32,778 nucleotides of DNA from positions 1 to 32,778 of the forward strand of contig NZ_CAKC01000073.1 in NCBI RefSeq assembly GCF_000296855.1, given 5' to 3'. Under the pieces are notes generated by a model. That model had not been told where the DNA came from and did no database searches. It worked only from the letters and a program-made list of their open reading frames with translations. This document shows, one piece after another, positions 25,718-32,700 of the stretch; position 1 is the stretch's first letter; the number at the start of each line of letters is the position of its first letter. This DNA is from Lactobacillus gigeriorum DSM 23908 = CRBIP 24.85. Lineage in GTDB: Bacteria > Bacillota > Bacilli > Lactobacillales > Lactobacillaceae. The translations under genes and the position numbers were made by a program.

Positions 25718-26262
25718 TGAATGCAGAAGAAAAATACCAGGCGGAATTGAAGCAAAGCGACCTTGATCACCATCAGCCAACTGCAGCTGCCATGACTGGT
25801 CACATTATTTCTAACTTGTTAATCCATTCTTTAAAGATTAACCAGGCTAACTTATTTGCTAAAGGATCCGCTAGTCTTTTTTTAGCTGAAAAAGCTGCTG
25901 GTTGGATTGCTTATGAACTTCAGGAACTTGACCAATTGAATCACTTATTGGTTAATAATGGTGAAAGTATTCCAACAATTACAGCTCAATTTAAGGAATA
26001 TACTATGCTAGAAGAAGATGGCAGTAGTAAATATTTAGCAGGTGATAAGCAACTGTTTGCCTTGGTAAAAGATTTTGATACGCAAACGCTCTTCATTACT
26101 AAGGCAATTACTTTAGCTAACAATGAAAGTTGGCTAGAATTATCTGCTAATTTAACTAATTTAATTGCTTGGATTAAGGAGCAAATTCGGGTAACTCAAG
26201 ACTTCTTAGGTCATGAACTAAAAGAAGGATTGTATGTCGAAGATGACGATGATGACTTTTAA
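25717..26262 (+). CDS. Dps/ferritin-like protein
   Basis: The 181-residue, mostly helical protein looks like a divergent Dps: helix B/C region INQANLFAKGSASLFLAEKA followed by AYELQELDQLNHLL, a GESIPTITAQFKEY loop (Dps 'GxxPxxT'), and D-x-Q-T-x-F-I-T-K-A in the fourth helix. The usual Dps ferroxidase histidines are not evident, so iron oxidation may be altered or lost; I judged this by eye. The C-terminus is strongly acidic (VEDDDDDF). It overlaps the HMA gene by one base and is followed by FLP2 after 19 bp. A role in metal storage or DNA protection is inferred from family and operon. Confidence 0.65.
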   Translation: MNAEEKYQAELKQSDLDHHQPTAAAMTGHIISNLLIHSLKINQANLFAKGSASLFLAEKAAGWIAYELQELDQLNHLLVNNGESIPTITAQFKEYTMLEEDGSSKYLAGDKQLFALVKDFDTQTLFITKAITLANNESWLELSANLTNLIAWIKEQIRVTQDFLGHELKEGLYVEDDDDDF

Positions 26263-26281
26263 TTAAAGGACGATGAATTTA

Positions 26282-26917
26282 ATGGCTAATTTATGTATTA
26301 ACTTAGTACCACTATTTAATGCTTTACGTCAGGATGAGAAGATGCAAATCGAAAAATTAGTTCAGCATAAAAACTATCAAAAGGGTGAAGTGATAATTGA
26401 TCCAACGATAAATGATAATTTAGTAATTGTTGCTGATGGTAACGCTAAGCAGTACACCTTAGGTGAAGACGGCCATGAGAATGTTTTGCAAATCTTGCAT
26501 ACAGGTGATTATATTGGTGAGGATTGGCTTTTTGGTCAAAAAAATATCAATAATTACGTCGAGGCTACAGAACACAGTGAAATTTGTTTATTAAAACGGC
26601 GGGATTTACTGAAGTTGATGCATAAGCAGCCAGAATTAAGTATTCGATTATTAGAACTAAATATTGTTAAAGTTTCGAAAATGCAAAAACAAATTCACTT
26701 GTTGGCTTTGCCGAAGGTTGAAGACCGGTTATTAAAGTATTTACAAACATATGCAGATGAAATTGGTAAAAATAATTTTACCTTACCCTTAAAAATGAAG
26801 GACTTAGCCTTATACCTTGGAACAACACCTGAGACCCTGTCTCGTAAATTTGCTTTATTAGAAAAGCAAGGTCAACTGAAACGTCAATTACGTCAAATTG
26901 AATTGTTTGAAAATTAG
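26282..26917 (+). CDS. FNR/CRP-family regulator of the FLP type (FLP2)
   Basis: The 211-residue paralogue of FLP1 has an N-terminal beta roll, a dimer helix and a C-terminal winged helix with the recognition segment LGTTPETLSRKFALLEK. Starting at the ATG at 26282 gives Cys5 (MANLC) and Cys102 (EICLLKRR), exactly the positions of the redox disulfide described for L. casei FLP. The in-frame ATG at 26273 is only 2 nt from the AAAGGA ribosome site, so 26282 is preferred. There are no other Cys for an iron-sulfur cluster. It closes the metal operon and probably controls it through the TTGAT-N4-GTCAA box at 23487-23500. Confidence 0.85.
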   Translation: MANLCINLVPLFNALRQDEKMQIEKLVQHKNYQKGEVIIDPTINDNLVIVADGNAKQYTLGEDGHENVLQILHTGDYIGEDWLFGQKNINNYVEATEHSEICLLKRRDLLKLMHKQPELSIRLLELNIVKVSKMQKQIHLLALPKVEDRLLKYLQTYADEIGKNNFTLPLKMKDLALYLGTTPETLSRKFALLEKQGQLKRQLRQIELFEN

Positions 26918-26934
26918 TTTAATTATGCAATTAT

Positions 26935-26963
26935 TGCTTAGTTGATAATATACACGTTATATC
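26935..26963 (+). promoter_or_regulatory. Predicted promoter of the uracil-DNA glycosylase gene
   Basis: TTGCTT and TTATAT are 17 bp apart, about 40 nt before the gene. The overlapping TTGATA...TATCAG inverted pair has too wide a spacer to be an FNR box. Confidence 0.4.
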
Positions 26964-26998
26964 AGTTTAGAAAATAAGAGAAAGGCGGGTCATATTAT

Positions 26999-27586
26999 AT
27001 GCAAAGCGAATTTCAAAAAATTTTTCAAGAAATTCAAGCAGATCCTGATAATGAATCTTTTACAAAGCAAGGGATCAAGCCACTTTACTATGCTTCTTCA
27101 TCTGCCAGAATAAATATCATTGGTCAAGCACCAGGACGAATTGCCCAAGAAAAAATGAAATTCTGGGATGATCCTAGTGGTGATCGTCTTCGGACCTGGT
27201 TAGGGGTTTCGAGAGACGTTTTCTATAATTCTGGAATGATTGCAATTTTACCAATGGATTTTTATTATCCCGGGAAAGGCAAGTCTGGTGATCTCCCACC
27301 GCGTAAAGGATTTGCTCAAAATTGGCATCCACAGCTATTGGAATTAATGCCTGATATTCAGTTAACCATTTTAGTGGGCGCTTATGCGACGAGAAGCTAC
27401 CTTCACCTAGGATATAAAGATCGGTTGACTGATATTGTCAGGAATTATCAGCAATACTTGCCAGACTATTTTCCAATCGTTCATCCGTCACCACGAAATA
27501 AAATTTGGGAGGCAAAAAATCCATGGTTCGAGGAGCAGGTAATTCCAGACCTGCAAAGAAGAATTCAAATAATTCTAAATAATTAG
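26999..27586 (+). CDS. Uracil-DNA glycosylase-family protein
   Basis: The 195-residue protein has the glycosylase fold signature IIGQAPGRIAQEKMKFWDDP (motif A with GxAPG, residues about 40-59) and the C-terminal motif IVHPSPRN (about 159-166, the HPSP uracil/DNA loop). No four-Cys iron-sulfur set is present, so it is not a canonical family 4/5 enzyme but the short clade common in lactobacilli. It would remove uracil or related bases from DNA. AAAGGCGGG lies upstream of the ATG at 26999. It is not obviously part of the preceding metal operon. Confidence 0.8.
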   Translation: MQSEFQKIFQEIQADPDNESFTKQGIKPLYYASSSARINIIGQAPGRIAQEKMKFWDDPSGDRLRTWLGVSRDVFYNSGMIAILPMDFYYPGKGKSGDLPPRKGFAQNWHPQLLELMPDIQLTILVGAYATRSYLHLGYKDRLTDIVRNYQQYLPDYFPIVHPSPRNKIWEAKNPWFEEQVIPDLQRRIQIILNN

Positions 27587-27641
27587 GGGCTAACAGCAGC
27601 TTAATAAATGATTTATTTCTTGTAATCATATCTAATTATAC

Positions 27642-27670
27642 TTGCTTATTAATAATTATAATTGTATAAT
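27642..27670 (+). promoter_or_regulatory. Promoter of IS607 tnpA
   Basis: TTGCTT (27642-27647) and TATAAT (27665-27670) are 17 bp apart. The -10 lies within the ATTGTATAAT boundary repeat, so this promoter is partly outside the element. The expected start (about 27677) falls inside the left arm of the hairpin that covers the tnpA ribosome site. Confidence 0.55.
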
Positions 27671-27700
27671 CTCCTTAAAGAAACTTAAGGAGATTTTTTT
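27671..27700 (+). promoter_or_regulatory. Hairpin sequestering the tnpA ribosome site
   Basis: CTCCTTAA (27671-27678) pairs perfectly with TTAAGGAG (27685-27692) around AGAAAC, followed by ATTTTTTT and the ATG at 27701. The Shine-Dalgarno AAGGAG is in the 3' arm, and the hairpin plus T-run also looks like an intrinsic terminator. It would silence tnpA in read-through transcripts. Confidence 0.7.
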
Positions 27701-28346
27701 ATGGCAGATAAAGCATTACCGCAATATTTAACAATCAGTCAAGCAGCCCAATACTTGAATACTACGCCTAATACTCTGAGAGTATGGGAACGCGAAGGCA
27801 AAATCAAACCCAGCAGAACTGCTGGAAACCAAAGACGCTATACCCAAGAAATGCTGGATGCCACTTTAGGAAAAAAAAAAGCCTGCATCAAGCAATCCGG
27901 CCAAGCTGATTATTGGCTATTGCCGTGTTTCTTCTAGTCACCAAAAAGAAGACTTAAAGCGACAGGAAGCTGTCGTAACCAACTTTTGCGAAATGCAGGG
28001 CAAGCCTTTTAAAATCATTTCTGACATTGGCTCTGGCCTGAATTATGACAAGAAGGGCTTGAAAGAACTGATTCATTTGATATGCTCGCAACAGTGCAGT
28101 CAAGTAGTAGTTAATTATCAAGATCGCTTAGTAAGATTCGGCTTTGAGTTAATCAAAGATATTTGCCAAGAACATGGCGTTGAACTGACTGTCATTAACC
28201 AAACTAAAGCGGAAAGCTCCAATCAAGAATTAGTCAAGGATGTGCTTTCAATCATCACCGTTTATTCTGCTAAGCTTTATGGAAAGAGAAGCCATCACAA
28301 TGAAAAGATCATCAAAACCAATCAAGAGCTATTCAAAGACAATTAG
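27701..28346 (+). pseudogene. tnpA: IS607-family serine recombinase TnpA, frameshifted at A10
   Basis: The first frame (27701-27937) encodes the MerR-like HTH (SQAAQYLNTTPNTLRVWERE, then GNQRRY). After an A10 run at 27871-27880 it leaves frame and stops. The next frame reads IIGYCRVSSSHQKEDLKRQE with the catalytic Ser of small serine recombinases, and continues to QDRLVRFGFELIK and the stop at 28346. With nine A the whole would be one normal-length protein of about 215 residues. It is therefore either a one-base lesion or a polymerase-slippage site producing some full-length protein. Confidence 0.75.
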
Positions 28347-29862
28347 AGCTTATTCAATTAAGCTTGATGAAGATGCTTTTCAAGAACTGGATCAGCTCTT
28401 TATTAGCTATGGCAAATGTCGCAACATGTTTCTAAACCAATACTGTGGAATCAACCACATGCTTGATGTCAAACAGTATTTCAATTTGCGGAATGAATTA
28501 GTTAAATCTAGCCAGGGCAATGCCTATGCAGAAAAGTATCATTTCCTGCAAAAACATTGGAAATACGCTTTGCGCGATGCCTGTGCAAATATCAATGCAA
28601 TGTTGAGCAATCTAGCCAATCAGATTCGTAAAGCAGTCCAAGCTAATGAATTGGTTGATGAAGATGAGCAACACCTGATCTACTACCTGCTTTCAATGAG
28701 AGAATTGTGGTATTACGCTTTAACCGCTGACCAAGCTGTCTTAGCCCAGCTAAAGCCAGCATATCGAAAGCACTTGTCAGAATTAGAGCAAAGCGTGACT
28801 GCTAAGCAGCGAAAGCACGCTTATTCTTACCTAAGACGACTAACCAGACGCTATAAGTACGTGCCTAGAAAGCATACCAACTTAAACCGTTCAATGGCTT
28901 ATGATGAAAACATGTACCGCTTTCAAGGAGAAGAGTTAAAGCAAGTCGCAATTTCTTCAGGAGTTTCTCGTCAACAGTTTGCTTTTAGCTTAACCAGTCC
29001 TTGGCATTATCGTTTAAAAGGCGATCTGCAAATTATTTTAGACCGTGATAAGAAACGAATTGAAATTCATAAAGTAATTCAAGCTAGACAAAAGAAAAAG
29101 TATCAAGGCAAACAGAAACTTGGCATTGATAAAGGCTTGGCTACCCTAGTTTCATGCAGCAGCGGCCAGGAGTATGGCAAAGGCTTGAGCCAGTTGACAG
29201 GTCCACAGATCGAAAAAGAAAGTCGGTATTTAGCTCAGCGCAATCCATATTACGGCAGAAGATACCAGCTTAAGAAGCAAATAGAAAAGCTAAATCATGT
29301 TCAAACAAGGACAGCTATTATCAAACGCAATCAGCTAAGTGTAGAATTGAAACAGATTGAAAGCAATAATCTTGGTCATAAGCGCAAAGACAGGCGTCAT
29401 GAAGCTTTAAGAGCCTGCCGTGAAAGCTTTATCAATCATGCCATTAAGGAAATGATCGAGCATGAAGCTCCTAGCTTGATTGTTAAAGAAGATTTGACTT
29501 TTACCAAGGATAAAGCCACCAAAAAAGGCAATAAATATGAACGCAAGGCTAGAAGAAATCTGTCCTCATGGACTAAAGGAACGCTAAACACACGTTTAGA
29601 GTATTATTGCCAGCAATATAGCATTGATTTAAAAGACGTTAATCCTGCCTATACTTCGCAATATTGCCCTAATTGCGGACGGCATTTTGAATTTAGATTT
29701 GGCAAGCATAATGAAAAGACCATCTGTCCTAATTGCGGTGAAATGAACTGCAATATCGCAGCATCTAGAAATATTTTGGCTAGAGCCAATGATAAAGAGA
29801 TTGCTCTTTATACGCCATATGACAAAGTAAAAGCAATTCTCGATCAGAGAATTGTCAGTTAA
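28300..29862 (+). CDS. tnpB: TnpB (RuvC-type RNA-guided nuclease family), possibly nuclease-impaired
   Basis: TnpB proteins bind the right-end guide RNA and cleave matching DNA beside the target-adjacent motif, helping the element persist. The 520-residue protein has the RuvC-I Asp277 in LGIDKGLATLV, RuvC-II Glu397 in LIVKEDLTF, a bridge helix rich in Arg/Lys, and a zinc finger (YCPNCG ... ICPNCG, 456-480). The RuvC-III segment, usually like 'ADVNAARNIL', reads CNIAASRNIL here, placing Asn485 (codon AAT at 29752) at the catalytic Asp. The ATG at 28300 follows GGAAAGAG and overlaps tnpA by 47 nt; longer in-frame starts (28240, 28279) lie deeper in tnpA. Confidence 0.85.
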   Translation: MKRSSKPIKSYSKTIRAYSIKLDEDAFQELDQLFISYGKCRNMFLNQYCGINHMLDVKQYFNLRNELVKSSQGNAYAEKYHFLQKHWKYALRDACANINAMLSNLANQIRKAVQANELVDEDEQHLIYYLLSMRELWYYALTADQAVLAQLKPAYRKHLSELEQSVTAKQRKHAYSYLRRLTRRYKYVPRKHTNLNRSMAYDENMYRFQGEELKQVAISSGVSRQQFAFSLTSPWHYRLKGDLQIILDRDKKRIEIHKVIQARQKKKYQGKQKLGIDKGLATLVSCSSGQEYGKGLSQLTGPQIEKESRYLAQRNPYYGRRYQLKKQIEKLNHVQTRTAIIKRNQLSVELKQIESNNLGHKRKDRRHEALRACRESFINHAIKEMIEHEAPSLIVKEDLTFTKDKATKKGNKYERKARRNLSSWTKGTLNTRLEYYCQQYSIDLKDVNPAYTSQYCPNCGRHFEFRFGKHNEKTICPNCGEMNCNIAASRNILARANDKEIALYTPYDKVKAILDQRIVS

Positions 29863-30180
29863 TTAAAAAATTATTATAAGTAAATTATTATAAGTCGACT
29901 GCCACAAAGCGAGGGTCGGAATGGCTTTCCTTTCATCAGCGCTAAGCTGAGGACATGTCGCAGCGGATTTTAAATCCATTCTTAGAGCTAGGGGAAAGTT
30001 CCTAGGCTAAAGAAAAACCATAATCGAAGCACATTCAATGTGGGGTAGATCCAAGCCAGTCAGGCCAATAGAGATATTAACCGAGCTGAGTTCAACCGTA
30101 CCCACAGAGCTTAAGGCTTAAAAAAATCGCACTAGCAAAAAGCTAGAGCGAGTAGACATGATTGAAATTGATTGTATAAT
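29863..30180 (+). ncRNA. Likely TnpB guide (omega/re) RNA region
   Basis: About 318 bp without a gene lie between the tnpB stop and the right boundary, where TnpB elements encode their guide RNA. Hairpins visible by eye include CTAGG/CCTAG (about 29989-30006), ACAT/ATGT (about 30031-30041), and a strong terminal one, CGCACTAGC / GCTAGAGCG around AAAAA (30128-30150). The guide proper would start after the element end at 30181 (TGGCTTTAATTATGTTTT). Confidence 0.6.
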
Positions 30181-30222
30181 TGGCTTTAATTATGTTTTAT
30201 AATTCGGATGATCCAGATGTAG

Positions 30223-30911
30223 AAACTAGGCATTATCGGTGGTATAGGCCCAGAAGCAACAATGAATTATTATTCGGCAATCATTAAGCGGTATCAGGAG
30301 CGGATCGGGACTGATAAATCACTATCGAATCCATTAATATATATCACATGTTCCGTCTACTTGATGCTCAACAGTATGATAAAGTCGCCGGTTATGTAGG
30401 AGCTGCGGCCAATAATTTATTGAAAGCCGGGTGTGACTTTGGATTGATATGTGGCAATACGCCTTATCTATTATTTGATCAGATTCAAGCGCGCACTGAT
30501 TTGCCATTGTTAAGCATTGTCGAGATAGCGGTAGCGGCTGCCCAGCAGTTGCACCTTCAACGATTAGCTTTACTAGGCACCAAATTTACAATGCAAAATG
30601 ACTTTTTCATCAAGCCATTTCGAGAGGCCGGAATTGAAGTTTGCCGTCCCAGTGAAAATGATCAATCCATAATTCATCAAAAAATTGTAGATGAACTCGA
30701 AAACGGGATTGTTAAGAAAGAGACTAAGCAGCAGTTAATGACAATTATCAATAAGATGGTTCAAAAAGATCACCTTGATGGTGCAGTCTTGGGATGTACC
30801 GAATTGCCGTTAATCTTAGGGCAGGAAGATTTCAAGAACATTCAAGTGTTTGATATTGCTCAGGTTCAAATCAAGGCTGCTGTGGATCAACTTCTAAAAG
30901 AGCTAAAATAA
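30223..30911 (+). pseudogene. Aspartate/glutamate racemase family protein, broken
   Basis: The reading KLGIIGGIGPEATMNYYSAI is the N-terminus of amino-acid racemases, but the ATG at 30223 is followed at once by TAG, and a frameshift near 30345-30350 separates it from the remaining frame that begins MFRLLDAQQYDKV. That part carries both racemase cysteines: LICGNTPYLL and LGCTELPLIL. Such enzymes interconvert L- and D-Asp or Glu. The main downstream frame (30348-30911) could still yield a protein of 187 residues but would lack the first substrate loop. The guide stretch and the IS607 boundary lie just upstream. Confidence 0.75.
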
Positions 30912-30935
30912 CTGGGGGTCGTATATCCTGAATAT

Positions 30936-31028
30936 TTACAACTTGACTTTAACCACTTCACTATCTTTGAACGTGAACTTCATGTAACGTTGAAAGATGG
31001 TGATTTTTTCGATTAGGCGGCGGACAAG
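30936..31028 (-). pseudogene. C-terminal scrap of a large serine recombinase
   Basis: On the minus strand the reading LVRRLIEKITIFQRYMKFTF and then KDSEVVKVKL ends in TAA at 30936-30938. This matches the typical end of phage/transposon serine recombinases ('lv..LIekItvy...f.F..G..v.v'). Everything upstream is replaced by the IS30 remnant at about 31016. Only about 30 codons remain. Confidence 0.4.
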
Positions 31029-31296
31029 TTGCGGATTTATCAATGTTAGAGGATATATCCAAGACACTAGATTATTATGCACATCCATATACTTGGTGTG
31101 ATAAAGGTACAGTAGAAAGGCATAATAGGCTTATTCGTAGATTTATTTCCAAAGGAGAAAGCATAACAGACTATAGCCTGCAGGAAATCATGGATATTGA
31201 GACATGGTGCAACTCATTGCCAAGAAAGATATTGGCATACATACGCCAGATGAAATATTTGAAAAGGAAATAGATCGTATCTATCAAGCAGTGTAA
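31016..31296 (+). pseudogene. IS30-family transposase, C-terminal remnant
   Basis: The frame reads VADLSMLEDISKTLDYYAHP, then CDKGTVERHNRLIRRFISKG and YSLQEIMDIETWCNSLPRK, the end of the IS30 integrase core with its catalytic Glu in TVERHN. A one-base shift after PRKILAY moves the reading to HTPDEIFEKEIDRIYQAV and the stop at 31294-31296. The N-terminal DNA-binding half is absent. Confidence 0.75.
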
Positions 31297-31423
31297 GTGT
31301 TCAATTTATTATTACAATTTACGAATTTAATTGATTGGTTATTAAATCCAAATTGATGTAATAAAGAAGACTCATCTTACCATTGAAGAAGGTGGAAATA
31401 TTTTATTTCTTATGAATTACGCA
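31297..31423. other. Noncoding stretch, probable IS30 end
   Basis: AT-rich sequence beginning GTGTTCAATTTATTATTACA probably includes the IS30 terminal region. I see no gene or clear repeat partner in the window. Confidence 0.3.
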
Positions 31424-31461
31424 GAAATAGTCGCCCTGAAGAAAAAGAACGACTATTTTTT
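31424..31461. terminator. Inverted-repeat terminator
   Basis: GAAATAGTCG and CGACTATTTT pair across a loop of about 15 nt with a T-run on the plus strand and an AAAT/TTTC-rich flank on the other. It lies just past the end of the leftward small membrane protein. Confidence 0.55.
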
Positions 31462-31464
31462 AAG

Positions 31465-31725
31465 TTAATTAATAAAATATATGGTTACTAAAGCAACAAG
31501 TATTATCACTGCCAGTATTACCAAAATGCTATTGATAATAAATCTCGTTCTTTTTGAAATAGAATTGCTCATTTCAAAGGAATAAGCTAAATATCCAGCG
31601 ATGTAGATTGGTATAATTTTCCAAATAGGTATTGCTTTAGCAAAGACAATATTCAAAAAATAATTGATCACTACTAAGACAATAAGACTTATTAGAAAAC
31701 TAAGTTTTTTTATCATTTTGTTCAT
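31465..31725 (-). CDS. Small membrane protein, function unknown
   Basis: The 86-residue protein has three hydrophobic helices (about 7-28, 33-50, 64-85) separated by short polar loops, one with SKRTR giving an inside-positive charge. The ribosome site is weak (AGAGAAA just before the ATG). It is followed by a hairpin terminator. No family is recognised. Its position among decayed genes makes function doubtful, but the frame is intact. Confidence 0.5.
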   Translation of the reverse strand: MNKMIKKLSFLISLIVLVVINYFLNIVFAKAIPIWKIIPIYIAGYLAYSFEMSNSISKRTRFIINSILVILAVIILVALVTIYFIN

Positions 31726-31762
31726 TTTCTCTATGTTCGGTTAATCTGTTGTCTACTTACAG

Positions 31763-32067
31763 CTATCGCTTTTTTTGTGGTGGAACTATTGATGTACGTT
31801 GATAGATATATTTACGAATCAACCGATTTTGTGGATCTGTCTCAACTTTAAAAATGTAATAGTGGTCTTGATGATCAACTGCATTTTCCTTATTTAATCT
31901 AAAATAATGCACATTGATTCTGCCATTTCCAGTAGGATATCATCAGTTAAAAAAGTTAGCGGAGTTTTCAAGGCAGAAAAGCGATAAAAATCCGACTCAA
32001 ATTTCTTATAACTGTCGCTAAAATAATCTAACTGCAATCGATTTTCTAATTTTTCTCGATAGTTCAT
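31763..32067 (-). pseudogene. Frameshifted third gene of the UvrX-YolD cluster
   Basis: From the ATG at 32067 the reading is MNYREKLENRLQLDYFSDSY and on to FLTDDIL. A one-base shift near 31935-31945 is needed to continue as GNGRINVHYFRLNKENAVDH and reach the stop at 31763-31765. The two parts together make about 100 residues. It follows YolD by 4 bp, the usual third position in lactobacillar umuC-like operons; its function is unknown. The lesion appears real because both flanking frames look coding. Confidence 0.55.
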
Positions 32068-32071
32068 TTTA

Positions 32072-32416
32072 CTACACTTCCAAAATAGTCAAAATATCCT
32101 GAAAATTAATTTTTTGATAGCCATTACTGGTTTTAAGCCATAGGTTATGTTGATCCAAAATACCAATTTTACCTGTGTAATGGTGGAGTCGATCCTTTTT
32201 TTCGATTAGTATTTTGATCTCAAGATCGTTGGTATAGGCTTGATTAATTCTGAGGAACATCTCTTCATTAGACATGCGATTAGGAAAATAATAATGCTTA
32301 CTATTTTTCTTAATGGCGGTTGAATGTTCAGATAGAAAGAAGCCCATCCATTTAGCCATTTTTCGATCTTGATATTTGCGAGCTGATTTAAAGGGAAGAT
32401 ATGATCGATCAATCAT
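32072..32416 (-). CDS. YolD-like family protein
   Basis: The 114-residue protein has the YolD core, RKMAKWMGFFLSEHSTAI (compare 'DRGMMKWAPFASLPE'), followed by a small beta-rich domain (YTGKIGILDQHNLWLKTSNG). YolD-like genes typically accompany Y-family polymerases (UvrX/UmuC) and are thought to modulate them like UmuD. The ATG overlaps the polymerase stop (ATGA), which shows coupling. The frame is intact although its partner is truncated, so it is probably a relic. Confidence 0.7.
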   Translation of the reverse strand: MIDRSYLPFKSARKYQDRKMAKWMGFFLSEHSTAIKKNSKHYYFPNRMSNEEMFLRINQAYTNDLEIKILIEKKDRLHHYTGKIGILDQHNLWLKTSNGYQKINFQDILTILEV

Positions 32417-32700
32417 TTTAGTCCATCCAATCCGCCAGCTCCACCTGCTGCATGGCCACCGATCAATTTACTGCGAGCAATATTACGTGAGCCTTTCAAT
32501 AATACCGAGCCTTTTTGTATGGCTAGAAAACCGAATTTTTCTCTTAAATGATCAATAGCCGATTCCAAATTCTTCTCTTTTGCTTCTTTAATTGGATCAT
32601 TGAAAAGTGAGAGTAGGGCAAAGTCGTCTTCGATTAAGCCCCCATAATTAACTCCAATTTGTCGAACTGCACCACCTACATATTTTTTTTTGAATAACAA
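32413..32700 (-). pseudogene. Y-family DNA polymerase (UvrX/UmuC-like), C-terminal remnant
   Basis: The 95 remaining residues carry the little-finger end of UvrX-type polymerases: VRQIGVNYGGLIEDDFALLS, then IDHLREKFGFLAIQKGSVLL and a final SRNIARSKLIGGHAAGG. Family members have about 430 residues; the palm and finger domains are missing. Only a TTG is available as start and there is no ribosome site. The break coincides with the left end of the incoming IS element near 32701, so the insertion is the likely cause. Confidence 0.7.

Larger units (their letters stand above)
27661..30180 (+). mobile_element. IS607-family element (tnpA, tnpB, guide-RNA end)
   Basis: The 2.5-kb unit is bounded by identical 10-bp direct copies of ATTGTATAAT (27661-27670 and 30171-30180), one of which is probably target or crossover sequence. 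There are no terminal inverted repeats, as expected for serine-recombinase IS607 elements. It carries a MerR-HTH/serine recombinase gene, an overlapping tnpB and a structured noncoding right end. Confidence 0.8.

Noticed and set aside
26942..26966. TTGATA...TATCAG before the uracil-DNA glycosylase gene as an FLP box
   Set aside because: The spacer is far too wide for an FNR-family dimer, and the sequence overlaps the promoter by chance in AT-rich DNA.
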